A DNA stretch of 64,000 nucleotides from Streptomyces stelliscabiei (GTDB lineage Bacteria; Actinomycetota; Actinomycetes; Streptomycetales; Streptomycetaceae), in the NCBI RefSeq assembly GCF_014873495.1, contig NZ_JADBGF010000001.1, positions 3,658,001 through 3,722,000 on the forward strand, given 5' to 3'. Below, one piece after another: positions 17,931-26,712 of this stretch. The translations under genes and the position numbers were made by a program. The notes beneath the pieces are model-generated. The model saw nothing but the letters and a program-made list of their open reading frames with translations, was not told where the DNA came from and did not search any database. Each line of letters opens with the position of its first letter. Position 1 is the first letter of the stretch.

Positions 17931-19064
17931 TCAGCGCCCGTTGAACGCGTCCTTCAGCCGGGAGAACAACCCCTGCTGTCCGGGCTGGAACTGCCCCGTG
18001 GGCCGCTCCTCACCCCGAAGCACCGCGAGCTGCCGCAGCAGCGCCTCCTGCTCGGGATCCAGCTTCGTCGGCGTCTGCACCTCGACGTGGACGATGAGAT
18101 CGCCCCGGCCGCCGCCCCGCAGATGCGTGACACCCCGGCCGTGCAACGGGATCGACTGCCCGGACTGGGTCCCGGGCCGGATGTCGACCTCCTCCAGACC
18201 GTCCAGCGTCTCCAGCGGCACCTTCGTGCCGAGCGACGCCGCCGTCATCGGGATCGTCACCGTGCAGTGCAGATCGTCTCCGCGCCGCTGGAACGTCGAG
18301 TGCGGCAGCTCGTGGATCTCTACGTAGAGATCACCGGCGGGACCGCCGCCGGGCCCGACCTCGCCCTCACCGGCGAGCTGGATCCGCGTGCCGTTGTCCA
18401 CACCGGCCGGGATCTTGACCGTGAGCGTCCGCCGCGACCGCACCCGTCCGTCGCCCGCGCACTCGGGGCACGGGTTGGGGACGATCGTGCCGAACCCCTG
18501 GCACTGCGGGCAGGGCCGGGAGGTCATGACCTGGCCGAGGAAGGACCGCGTGACCTGCGAGACCTCACCACGGCCGCGGCACATGTCACAGGTCTGGGCG
18601 GTCGTGCCCGGGGCCGCGCCCTCGCCGCTGCACGTCGTGCAGACGATGGCGGTGTCGACCTGGATGTCCTTCGTCGTGCCGAAGGCCGCCTCGTCGAGGT
18701 CGATCTCCAGCCGGATCATCGCGTCCTGTCCCCGGCGCGTGCGCGAGCGGGGACCCCGCTGCGACGCCGTGCCGAAGAAGGCGTCCATGATGTCCGAGAA
18801 GTTCCCGAAGCCGCCGGCGCCGAAGCCGCCCGCGCCGCCGCCCGCCTGGGACAGGGGGTCGCCGCCGAGGTCGTAGACCTGCTTCTTCTGCGGGTCCGAC
18901 AACACCTCGTAGGCGGCGTTGATCTCCTTGAACCGCTCCTGGGTCTTCGGATCGGGATTGACGTCCGGGTGCAGCTCGCGCGCGAGCCTCCGGAACGCCT
19001 TCTTGATCTCGTCCTGGGACGCGTCGCGGCGCACGCCGAGCACGGCGTAAAAGTCCGTGGCCAC
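17931..19064 (-). CDS. dnaJ2: Molecular chaperone DnaJ (second copy, HrcA-linked)
   Basis: A 377-residue type I J-protein. The J domain occupies about 1-68 with HPD in LHPDVNPD. A Gly/Phe-rich linker (AGGGAGGFGAGGFGNF) follows, then four zinc-finger repeats CTTCSGEG, CDMCRGRG, CPQCQGFG and CPECAGDG, then the substrate-binding C-terminal domains. It delivers unfolded clients to DnaK and stimulates its ATPase. It begins one base after the hrcA stop, so the two are cotranscribed and heat-regulated through the upstream CIRCE. Confidence 0.95.
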   Translation of the reverse strand: MATDFYAVLGVRRDASQDEIKKAFRRLARELHPDVNPDPKTQERFKEINAAYEVLSDPQKKQVYDLGGDPLSQAGGGAGGFGAGGFGNFSDIMDAFFGTASQRGPRSRTRRGQDAMIRLEIDLDEAAFGTTKDIQVDTAIVCTTCSGEGAAPGTTAQTCDMCRGRGEVSQVTRSFLGQVMTSRPCPQCQGFGTIVPNPCPECAGDGRVRSRRTLTVKIPAGVDNGTRIQLAGEGEVGPGGGPAGDLYVEIHELPHSTFQRRGDDLHCTVTIPMTAASLGTKVPLETLDGLEEVDIRPGTQSGQSIPLHGRGVTHLRGGGRGDLIVHVEVQTPTKLDPEQEALLRQLAVLRGEERPTGQFQPGQQGLFSRLKDAFNGR

Positions 19065-20081
19065 TTAAGACTCCGCCAGGATCTGTCCGACGTACCGTGC
19101 CACCGCTCGTACCGCTCCCATCGTTCCCGGATAGTCCATGCGCGTAGGTCCGACCACGCCCAGTTTCGCTACTGCCTCGCCGCCCGAACCGTAGCCGACG
19201 GAGACGACGGACGTGGAGTTGAGTCCCTCATACGCGTTCTCATGACCGATGCGTACGGTCATGCCCGAATCCCCGGCCTCGCCAAGCAACTTGAGGAGGA
19301 CGACCTGCTCCTCCAAGGCTTCCAGAACGGGCCGGATGGTGAGGGGGAAGTCATGTCCGAAGCGGGTGAGATTGGCGGTTCCGCCGATCATCAGCCGCTC
19401 CTCGCTCTCCTCCACCAGCGCCTCCAGCAGGGTGGAGAGCACCGTGGAGACCGTGCCCCGGTCCTCCAGGTCGAAGGCCTCGGGCAGGTCCTCGACCAGT
19501 CTCGGCACATCCGTGAACCGGCGGCCCGCGACCTTGCTGTTGAGCCGGGCCCGCAGATCCGCGAGTGACGTTTCTCCGAACGGCGCCGGGCAGTCGACCA
19601 GCCGCTGTTCCACCCGTCCCGTGTCCGTGATCAGCACGAGCATCAGCCGGGCGGGGGCCAGCGACAGCAGCTCCACGTGCCGCACCGTCGACCGTGTGAG
19701 CGACGGATACTGCACGACGGCGACCTGCCGCGTGAGCTGCGCGAGCAGCCGTACGGTCCGCGCCACCACGTCGTCGAGGTCGACGGCGCCGTCCAGGAAG
19801 TTCTGGATGGCGCGCCGCTCGGGCGGGGTCATCGGCTTGACGCCGGCCAGCTTGTCGACGAAGAGCCGGTACCCCTTGTCGGTGGGGATGCGGCCCGCGC
19901 TGGTGTGGGGCTGGGCGATGAAGCCCTCGTCCTCCAGCGCCGCCATGTCGTTGCGGACGGTCGCCGGGGAGACGCCCAGGTTGTGCCGCTCCGTGAGCGC
20001 CTTGGAACCGACCGGCTCCTCGGTGCCCACGTAGTCCTGGACGATGGCGCGCAGCACCTGCAGCCTGCGTTCACTGAGCAC
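19065..20081 (-). CDS. hrcA: Heat-inducible transcription repressor HrcA
   Basis: A 338-residue HrcA. The N-terminal winged helix contains SERRLQVLRAIVQDYV, PVGSKALTERHNLGVSPAT and VRNDMAALEDEG; then comes the HTSAGRIPTDKGYR signature, a GAF-like centre, and the C-terminal IGHENAYEGLNSTSVVS. It binds CIRCE and, with chaperone help, represses heat-shock genes. The GTG start at 20081 has a GGAGGTG ribosome site and matches known Streptomyces HrcA N-termini; an upstream ATG would add residues not seen in the family. Confidence 0.95.
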   Translation of the reverse strand: MLSERRLQVLRAIVQDYVGTEEPVGSKALTERHNLGVSPATVRNDMAALEDEGFIAQPHTSAGRIPTDKGYRLFVDKLAGVKPMTPPERRAIQNFLDGAVDLDDVVARTVRLLAQLTRQVAVVQYPSLTRSTVRHVELLSLAPARLMLVLITDTGRVEQRLVDCPAPFGETSLADLRARLNSKVAGRRFTDVPRLVEDLPEAFDLEDRGTVSTVLSTLLEALVEESEERLMIGGTANLTRFGHDFPLTIRPVLEALEEQVVLLKLLGEAGDSGMTVRIGHENAYEGLNSTSVVSVGYGSGGEAVAKLGVVGPTRMDYPGTMGAVRAVARYVGQILAES

Positions 20082-20118
20082 CGCGCACACCTCCAGCTCG
20101 CTCTCCTGTGGCTTCCCC

Positions 20119-20145
20119 TTGGCACTCACCCCGGGCGAGTGCCAA
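20119..20145 (-). promoter_or_regulatory. CIRCE operator of hrcA-dnaJ2
   Basis: TTGGCACTC (20119-20127), a 9-base spacer, and GAGTGCCAA (20137-20145) form a perfect 9-N9-9 inverted repeat. It matches the CIRCE consensus apart from the G+C-shifted outer TTGG/CCAA. It lies 38 bases upstream of the hrcA start and implies autoregulation. Confidence 0.93.
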
Positions 20146-20355
20146 CACTCCCCGCCCAGTGTACGGCGGTGGGGTACGCCCCCGGCAAGGCCGGTCCAGC
20201 CATGTCATGGCGACGTGTACCGACCTGTCCGACGATGTCGGGCGACCGCCGGACCTCGCCCTACCGCCGGGTACGCGACGGCCGGCCCCCTCCGGCGGCC
20301 GAAAAGCGGCGGGGAGCCGCGGTGCGCCTCGGGGAGCTACGGCTAGCGTCGGCCC

Positions 20356-21096
20356 ATGACGGTGACTTGGGAAGAGTGCGGGTGGCAGGGATTGACACCC
20401 CGGGTCGGACGGTGCCGCCTGCCCGGCTGGGACTGCACGGCCGGGCTGGTGGTCGGGGACGGTGCGGCCCTGCTGATCGACGCGGGTTCGAGCCTGCGGG
20501 AGGGCGCGCGGTTGCGCGCCGAGGCGTGTCGGCTGCTCGGTGGCGCCCGTGTGACACATCTCGCGCTCACCCATCCGCACTTCGACCATGTCTTCGGAGC
20601 GGCCGCGTTCGCCGGGGTGGAGGTCTTCGACGCGGTGGGGGTCGACGGCGTCCTGGCCCGCGACCGCGAGACCCTCCGCGCGGACGCCGTGCACCACGGC
20701 CTCCCCCCGGCGGACGCCACGGAGGCGGCCGACCTCCTCGTACGGCCCCGCCATCACGTGTCCGGCGAATGGACCCTCGACCTGGGCGGTGACCTGCGGG
20801 TCCTCCTGGCGAACGTGGGGCCGGGGCACACGGGCCACGACCTCGCGGTCCTGGTGCCGGGGACCCCGGACGGCTCACGGGAGGTCGTGTTCTGCGGGGA
20901 CCTGGTGGAGGAGTCCGGCGAACCCCAGGCGGGCCCCGACGCGATCCCCGCCCGCTGGCCGGCCGCCCTGGACCGGCTGCTGGACCTCGGCGGCGAGGAC
21001 GCGCTGTACGTGCCCGGCCACGGGGCGGTGGTGGACGCGACGTTCGTCCGGGCCCAGCGGGACGCGCTGGCCCGCCGTTTCGGCGTGTCGGGCTGA
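20356..21096 (+). CDS. MBL-fold metallo-hydrolase
   Basis: A 246-residue metallo-beta-lactamase-fold protein. Key motifs are LALTHPHFDHVFGA (a THPHFDH variant of HxHxDH, the first position still His-rich), VGPGHTGHDLAVLVPG, VFCGDLVEESG and YVPGHGAVVD. The substrate is unknown. It is divergent from hrcA across a 210-base spacer holding the CIRCE. A 20-base segment around its stop (21081-21100) is repeated immediately after, at 21104-21123. Confidence 0.85.
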   Translation: MTVTWEECGWQGLTPRVGRCRLPGWDCTAGLVVGDGAALLIDAGSSLREGARLRAEACRLLGGARVTHLALTHPHFDHVFGAAAFAGVEVFDAVGVDGVLARDRETLRADAVHHGLPPADATEAADLLVRPRHHVSGEWTLDLGGDLRVLLANVGPGHTGHDLAVLVPGTPDGSREVVFCGDLVEESGEPQAGPDAIPARWPAALDRLLDLGGEDALYVPGHGAVVDATFVRAQRDALARRFGVSG

Positions 21097-21161
21097 GGGG
21101 TTCCGGCGTGTCGGGCCGAGGGCGCGGGCATCCGGGTGCGGCTTCTCCTATCGTCACTCGA

Positions 21162-21986
21162 ATGCGCCAGTACTCGCCCGATCTGACCCCTCCCTGGAAG
21201 AAGCCCTCTCCGGCTCCCGAGGTCCCGGCCGACCCCGGTCTGGTCGTCGAGGAACCCGGCACCGGCTTCTGCGGCGCGGTCGTCCGCTGCGAGGCGGGCA
21301 CGGTGACCCTGGAGGACCGCTTCGGCAAGCACCGCGTGTTCCCGCTGGAACCCCGGGGCTTCCTGCTGGAGGGCCGGGTGGTGACGCTGGTGCGGCCCTC
21401 GTCGACGGCCCCGGCCCGTCCCTCCCGCACCGCCTCGGGTTCGGTGGCCGTCCCGGGCGCCCGCGCGCGTGTGGCCCGTGCCGGGCGCATCTACGTGGAG
21501 GGCCGCCACGACGCCGAGCTGGTCGAGAAGGTCTGGGGCGACGACCTGCGCGTCGAGGGCGTGGTCGTGGAGTACCTGGAGGGCGTGGACGACCTGCCCG
21601 CCATCGTCGCGGACTTCGCGCCGGGCCCGGACGCCCGTCTCGGGGTCCTGGTCGACCATCTGGTCCCCGGCAGCAAGGAGTCCCGGATCGCGGCGTCGGT
21701 GACCAGCGAGCACGCGCTCGTCGTCGGCCACCCGTACATCGACATCTGGGAGGCCGTGAAGCCGTCCGCGGTGGGCATCCCCGCGTGGCCGCGCGTACCG
21801 CGCGGGCAGGACTGGAAGACGGGGGTGTGCCGGGCGCTGGGGTGGCCGCCGGAGAACACGGGGGCGGTGTGGCAGGCGATCCTGGGGCGGGTGGGGTCCT
21901 ACCGGGATCTGGAGCCGGAGTTGCTGGGGAGGGTGGAGGAGCTGATCGACTTCGTCACGGCAGCCGGTGAAGCCGCACCCCGGTGA
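21162..21986 (+). CDS. DUF3097-family protein
   Basis: A 274-residue actinobacterial protein. Conserved segments are MRQYSPDLTPPWKK at the start, VARAGRIYVEGRHDAELVEK, LGVLVDHLVPGSKESRIA and HALVVGHPYIDIWEAVKP. The EGRHD and LVDHL elements resemble a Toprim-like acidic motif set, so nucleic-acid or nucleotide chemistry is a guess; the function is unknown. The start was set at 21162, where family N-termini begin. Its 3' end overlaps the converging Uma2 gene by 32 bases. Confidence 0.87.
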   Translation: MRQYSPDLTPPWKKPSPAPEVPADPGLVVEEPGTGFCGAVVRCEAGTVTLEDRFGKHRVFPLEPRGFLLEGRVVTLVRPSSTAPARPSRTASGSVAVPGARARVARAGRIYVEGRHDAELVEKVWGDDLRVEGVVVEYLEGVDDLPAIVADFAPGPDARLGVLVDHLVPGSKESRIAASVTSEHALVVGHPYIDIWEAVKPSAVGIPAWPRVPRGQDWKTGVCRALGWPPENTGAVWQAILGRVGSYRDLEPELLGRVEELIDFVTAAGEAAPR

Positions 21987-22548
21987 CCGTCCCGAACTCG
22001 CTCGTGTCCAGCTTCAGGTCGAGCGATTCGAGCACCACCGGATCACCGAACTTGGTGATCCACTGTCCACGGTAGTCAGCTTGGTCCCCTTGTCCTACCG
22101 GGTCGGTCAAGAGAACGCAGTGCGCCACAATGGGGTCGACGATCAGATAAGCGGGGATCCTGCCTGCCGCGTAGACAGATCGCTTGACGCCATAGTCCCG
22201 GTCGACACTCGTTTTCGAGACCACCTCGACCACCAAGGTGGCCAACTGAGAGGGAACCAGATTCCCCGAGGCAGGAGCCACACCGCGTTCCAGCACCAGC
22301 AGGTCCGGAATGGGCTCGCTGGCTTCGCCGACGATGTCGACATCCGTCGTCTGGAGCCGTTCCCAGCGCTTGCGCGGGATCTGATCCTGCACGTCCGCCA
22401 CGATCCGGTTGTGCACCAGATCGGGAGCAGCCATCATCACGATTTCCCCCCGGAGGAGCTCGACCTTGACGCCCTCGGGAGGCTCAAGCTCCTCGAAGTA
22501 CTTGGTCATTCCGCGCTCGTCCACAGCGGTCATCTCCATGGCCTCCAT
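21955..22548 (-). CDS. Uma2-family (DUF820) putative endonuclease
   Basis: A 197-residue PD-(D/E)XK-like protein. The motif I Asp is in PIPDLLVLE, the Glu-x-Val-Ser-Lys in VVEVVSKTSVDRDYGVK supplies the catalytic Glu and nearby Lys, and AYLIVDPIVAHCVLL follows. Family members are abundant in Streptomyces and cyanobacteria and are not experimentally settled. Its base composition is visibly less G+C-rich than its neighbours, which hints at recent arrival. It converges on DUF3097 with an overlap. An early second Met (MTAVDE) is an alternative start. Confidence 0.85.
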   Translation of the reverse strand: MEAMEMTAVDERGMTKYFEELEPPEGVKVELLRGEIVMMAAPDLVHNRIVADVQDQIPRKRWERLQTTDVDIVGEASEPIPDLLVLERGVAPASGNLVPSQLATLVVEVVSKTSVDRDYGVKRSVYAAGRIPAYLIVDPIVAHCVLLTDPVGQGDQADYRGQWITKFGDPVVLESLDLKLDTSEFGTVTGVRLHRLP

Positions 22549-22632
22549 ATCCGCCGCTTGCTGTCGGCGGCAGCCTACGAATCAGATTAGGTACCGAACT
22601 CCCGTTCCGCACCGATTCACCCACCCGAGTGA

Positions 22633-23874
22633 TCAGTCCACCAAGTCCCGCACCACCGCGTCCGCCAGCAACCGCCCCCGCAGGGTGAGCACCGCGCGCC
22701 CCTCCTCGTACGGGCCCGCCTCCAGCAGCCCGTCCGACAGGGCGCGCCCGGCCGCCGCGAGGCCGTCCTCGCGCAGCAGGGACAGCGGGCAGCCCTCCCG
22801 CAGCCGCAGCTCCAGCAGGATGCGCTCGACCCGGCGGTCCTCGTCCGCCAGGAGTTCGCGCCCGGCGCCCGGCGACTTCCCCGCCGCCAGCGCGCCCGCG
22901 TACGCGCCGGGGTGCTTGACGTTCCACCAGCGCACGCCGCCGACGTGGCTGTGGGCGCCCGGCCCCGCGCCCCACCAGTCGGCGCCGCGCCAGTACAGCT
23001 CGTTGTGCAGGCAGCGTCCGGCCTCGGAGGTGGCCCAGTTGGAGACCTCGTACCAGTCGAACCCGGCGGCCGAGAGCATCTCCTCGGCGATGAGGTAACG
23101 GTCGGCGTGGACGTCGTCGTCGGTCATCGGCACCTCGCCCCGGCGGATGCGCCGCGCGAGCTGCGTGCCCTCCTCCACGATCAGCGCGTACGCCGAGACG
23201 TGATCCGGTCCGGCCCCGAGCGCGGCGTCCAGGGAGGCCCGCCAGTCGTCGTCGGACTCCCCCGGTGTGCCGTAGATCAGGTCGAGGTTGACGTGATCGA
23301 AGCCGACGGCGCGCGCCTCCGCGACGCAGGCCTCGGGGCGCCCCGGCGTGTGCGTACGGTCGAGGATCTTCAGGACGTGCTGCCGGGCGCTCTGCATCCC
23401 GAAGGAGAGCCGGTTGAAGCCGCCCGCGCGCAGGGTCTCCAGATAGGCGGGGTCGACCGACTCCGGGTTCGCCTCCGTCGTCACCTCCGCGTCGTCCGCG
23501 AGACCGAACTCGTCCCGGATCGCCCCCAGCATCCGTACGAGGTCGTCGGCGGCCAGCAGCGTGGGCGTGCCGCCGCCGACGAAGACGGTGCGGACGGGGC
23601 GCGGGTCGTCGCCGAGCACCTTGCGGGCGAGACGGATCTCGTCGAGGAGCGTGTCCGCGTAGTTGTCGCGGGAGGCGAGGACGCCGCCGGTGCCGCGCAG
23701 CTCGGTGGCGGTGTACGTGTTGAAGTCGCAGTAGCCGCAGCGGGTCGCGCAGTACGGGACGTGCAGATAGAACCCGAGGGGCCGCTCGGCCGCGCCGGCC
23801 AGGGCGCGCGCGGGCAGCGCGCCGTCGTCGGGGACGGGCTCACCGTCGGGGAGTGCGGAAGGCATGTCCCCCAT
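22633..23874 (-). CDS. hemW: Heme chaperone HemW (radical SAM, HemN-like)
   Basis: A 413-residue radical SAM protein. The 4Fe-4S motif CATRCGYCDFNTY follows GFYLHVPY, and the SAM-binding TVFVGGGTPTLL, SFGMQSARQHVL and NLDLIYGTPGESDDDW segments are clear. The C-terminal HemN-like domain ends at LADAVVRDLVD. The pattern matches HemW, which carries heme for insertion into respiratory enzymes, rather than true coproporphyrinogen dehydrogenase. ATG 23865 (MPSALPDG) is a good alternative start. It follows the PP2C gene start region in a leftward arrangement. Confidence 0.93.
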   Translation of the reverse strand: MGDMPSALPDGEPVPDDGALPARALAGAAERPLGFYLHVPYCATRCGYCDFNTYTATELRGTGGVLASRDNYADTLLDEIRLARKVLGDDPRPVRTVFVGGGTPTLLAADDLVRMLGAIRDEFGLADDAEVTTEANPESVDPAYLETLRAGGFNRLSFGMQSARQHVLKILDRTHTPGRPEACVAEARAVGFDHVNLDLIYGTPGESDDDWRASLDAALGAGPDHVSAYALIVEEGTQLARRIRRGEVPMTDDDVHADRYLIAEEMLSAAGFDWYEVSNWATSEAGRCLHNELYWRGADWWGAGPGAHSHVGGVRWWNVKHPGAYAGALAAGKSPGAGRELLADEDRRVERILLELRLREGCPLSLLREDGLAAAGRALSDGLLEAGPYEEGRAVLTLRGRLLADAVVRDLVD

Positions 23875-23896
23875 TGTCCAGCACCCCCGCCGGTCC

Positions 23897-26608
23897 TCAT
23901 TCCGCCCTCAGCACCAGCAGCGCGAGGTCGTCGTCGGGTGGCCCCTCCCCGAACTCGTGGACGAGTCGTCGGATGCGTTCGGCGATCAGCTGGGCGTCGA
24001 GCCCGGCGCAGCCGGAGAGCGCGCAGGCCAGACCGTCCCCGTCGTCGAACATGCGGGGGCCGCTGCGCCGCTCGGTGACGCCGTCGGTCACGCACAGCAG
24101 TGTGTCGCCGCGGCGCAGCTCGAACGTCTCGGAGACGTACTCGGTGTCCTCGATCACCCCGAGCAGCGTCTGCGGCTCGGCGACGGCCCGTACGTCGCCG
24201 TCGGGGCCCAGGAGCAGCGGCAGCGGGTGCCCGGCGGAGGCGAGGGTGCAGCGGACGCCGCCGTCGACGGGGACGAGTTCGCCGTAGAGGAGGGAGAGGA
24301 AGCGGGTCTGCGGGCCGTCGGGGTCGACGAGGCCGGGGTCTCCGGCCGTGACCAGGGCGCGGGCGGCGGCGTCGGCCGCCTCGGTGGCGTCGTCGAGGAG
24401 GAGCTGGTTGAGGCGGTCGAGCACGTCCGCGACGCCGTAGCCCTCGCGGGCGAGCAGCCGCAGCCAGGGCCGGGCGAGGCCGATGACGACGGCCGCCTCG
24501 GGGCCCTTGCCCTGGACGTCGCCGATCGCGAAGCACCAGCGGCCCCGGCCCGCCGGGAAGAGGTCGTAGAAGTCGCCGCTGGGTCCGCCCTTGTCGCACG
24601 GCTCGTAGACGAGCGCGCTCGACACGCCGGGGATCTCGGCGACCGCGCCCGGCAGCAGTCCGCGCTGCAGGACACGGCTGATGGTGGCCTGACGGGCGTA
24701 CTGGCGGGCCGCGCCGATGGACAGCGCGATCCGTCGGCTGAGGTCCTCGACCAGCCCGGTCACCTCGTCGGGAAACCGCAGCAGCCCGGCCCGCCCGATC
24801 ACCAGCGTGCCGAGCGGCCGCCCACCGGCGATGAGCCGATACGCGAGCGCGGCCCCGCCTTCGCCCTCCGGGCCCGAGCCGCCTCGGCCACGCGCCGCTC
24901 GGCCTCCGTGCTCCGCCGGCGGTCCGGGTGCGCGTCGGGGCGCCCCGGCCACTCCGGCTCTGTCGGTCACTCCGGCTTCGGCGGCCACTCCGGGCCCGTC
25001 GGCCACTCCGGCCACGTCCGCGACCGGCCCTCCTGCACCCTGCGGTCCAGGCCGGGCCGGGCCCCGGGACGCCGTGCCTTCGCCCACCGCGGCCGGCCTG
25101 GCCTCGCAGTGGGGTGCCCCGCGCTCCACCGGCCCGACCGCACCGGGGAGCACCCCGACGCCGGCCTCCGGCACCGGCACGGCTTCGCCCTGGGGGGCCT
25201 CGCCCGCACCGACCACCACCTGGCCGGCGACGCCCGCCATCGGCCCCGCTTCGGACCTGGGCGCCCCGCCCTCCCCCTCCGTCGAGGGCCTGTCCTCGCC
25301 CTCCCGCGCAGACACGCCTTCTGCCTCGTGCGTCCCGCTGCCCGTGCCGGCCGCCGAGCGCGGTCCGCCCCCGGCTCCGGTCCCCGTCTCCTCAGCCGGT
25401 CCAGGCGTCACGTCAGGAGCCGGACCCCGGGCAACCCCGGCCGCCCCATCCTCCGTAGCCGACCCCGCGCCCCGTCCGGACCGGGCCCCGCGCCCCGAAT
25501 CCGGCTCCGTCGCCTCGGCCTCCGCCCCCTCCCCCAGCTCCGGCCACGGCACAGGCACTGCCCTCGATCGCACCGCGTCGGGCAGCCTCGGGGGGTTCTT
25601 CTCCAGGGCTCGGCGCAGTTCCTCGATGCGGTTCTCGCTGCCGTGCCAGACGCGGGCGAGGCGGGGCGCGGGGCCGAACGAGGCGTCGCCCGCGCGCCAG
25701 CCCAGACCCTCCTCCTCCAGCCACACCGCGCACCAGTCGGCCAGCCTCGGCACGAGCAGCTGCCCGGCGAGTGCGGCGACCAGGTCCTCGTCCAGCTGCC
25801 CGGTGAGCAGATCGGACGCCTCGGCGAGGAAGGAGAGGGCGCCCCGGTTCAGCCACTCCCGATCGCGCTCCCCACCGGGCCGGGGCACGGGCGCGACCAG
25901 ATCGAGCGGGCGCACGCTCTGTGCGGAGTCACCGGCGTACGCCCGCGCATCCCAGGCGTCGTCGGCACGGTCCCCCAGGGCCCCTTCGGCCGCCGAGCCG
26001 CCCCCGTCCCCGCCGTACGGCTCGAACGCCCCCTCCACCGCCATCGCCCCGTCGACCGACAGCCGGGCCCAGACGGTCTTCACGCCGGTCCGGTAGGTGA
26101 TCCCCCAGGCTTCGGAGAGCGCGGCGACCAGGCGCAGGCCCCTCCCGTACTCGGCTGCCCCGTAAGGCCGTTCGACGAGGTAGGGCCGTTCGGCGCCCTC
26201 GCCCCGTACCGCCCGGGAGGGGTGATGGTCCGAGACCTCCAGGAGCAGCCATCCGGGGGCGGTGGGGGCGTCGCGGCCGAGGCGGCAGAGCAGTTCGACA
26301 TCGGTGCCGGCGTGGACGACCGCGTTGGTGACCAGCTCGCTGACCACCACGAGCACGTCCTCGACGAGGCGGGCCGAGAGCGCGGCGGCGCCGGGCAGGC
26401 CCAGCTCGGTCCACTCCGTGAGCGCGGCACCCACGAAGCGCCGGGCGGCTCCGGGCGCGAGCGGCCCGCCCGAAAGCGACAGGTGCGCCGTCGCGCGCCG
26501 GTCGAGCCCCGCGTACGCGGGCGCGGCGTACAGGGACTCGGAACCGACGCGCGCCGGCGCATCAGAAGCGCAGGACACGGTGTCCCGTTGCGTCGGAATG
26601 GCCCCCAC
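23897..26608 (-). CDS. Multidomain PP2C phosphatase with RsbW-like ATPase domain (OsaC-like)
   Basis: A 903-residue regulator. Residues about 45-190 form an HATPase/anti-sigma kinase domain (VSELVTNAVVHAG N-box, EYGRGLRLVAALS G-box). A GAF-like segment (ASDLLTGQLDEDLVAALA) is interrupted by about 170 residues of Pro/Gly/Ala-rich disorder and resumes at AYRLIAGGRPLGTLVIG. Residues about 650-900 form a SpoIIE/PP2C phosphatase (SGDFYDLFPAG, IGDVQGKGPEAA, LLCVTDGVTERR, DDDLALLVL). This is the layout of S. coelicolor OsaC, which modulates osmotic sigma-factor signalling. It is divergent from the kinase gene across 104 bases, so shared control is likely. Confidence 0.88.
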   Translation of the reverse strand: MGAIPTQRDTVSCASDAPARVGSESLYAAPAYAGLDRRATAHLSLSGGPLAPGAARRFVGAALTEWTELGLPGAAALSARLVEDVLVVVSELVTNAVVHAGTDVELLCRLGRDAPTAPGWLLLEVSDHHPSRAVRGEGAERPYLVERPYGAAEYGRGLRLVAALSEAWGITYRTGVKTVWARLSVDGAMAVEGAFEPYGGDGGGSAAEGALGDRADDAWDARAYAGDSAQSVRPLDLVAPVPRPGGERDREWLNRGALSFLAEASDLLTGQLDEDLVAALAGQLLVPRLADWCAVWLEEEGLGWRAGDASFGPAPRLARVWHGSENRIEELRRALEKNPPRLPDAVRSRAVPVPWPELGEGAEAEATEPDSGRGARSGRGAGSATEDGAAGVARGPAPDVTPGPAEETGTGAGGGPRSAAGTGSGTHEAEGVSAREGEDRPSTEGEGGAPRSEAGPMAGVAGQVVVGAGEAPQGEAVPVPEAGVGVLPGAVGPVERGAPHCEARPAAVGEGTASRGPARPGPQGAGGPVADVAGVADGPGVAAEAGVTDRAGVAGAPRRAPGPPAEHGGRAARGRGGSGPEGEGGAALAYRLIAGGRPLGTLVIGRAGLLRFPDEVTGLVEDLSRRIALSIGAARQYARQATISRVLQRGLLPGAVAEIPGVSSALVYEPCDKGGPSGDFYDLFPAGRGRWCFAIGDVQGKGPEAAVVIGLARPWLRLLAREGYGVADVLDRLNQLLLDDATEAADAAARALVTAGDPGLVDPDGPQTRFLSLLYGELVPVDGGVRCTLASAGHPLPLLLGPDGDVRAVAEPQTLLGVIEDTEYVSETFELRRGDTLLCVTDGVTERRSGPRMFDDGDGLACALSGCAGLDAQLIAERIRRLVHEFGEGPPDDDLALLVLRAE

Positions 26609-26712
26609 TGAGCGGCTCCCTGAGAAAGTTCGGACGAATAGGCCTCAGGCGGCACGGCCAGAGTGACAGACTGACCACGCCCATAAGCGCCGAGTTACCG
26701 AAGTGGGCCACC

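Noticed and set aside
16791..19568. Long rightward frame of 925 codons opposite the nitronate monooxygenase and dnaJ genes
   Set aside because: It crosses two recognised genes and their spacer with no family features.
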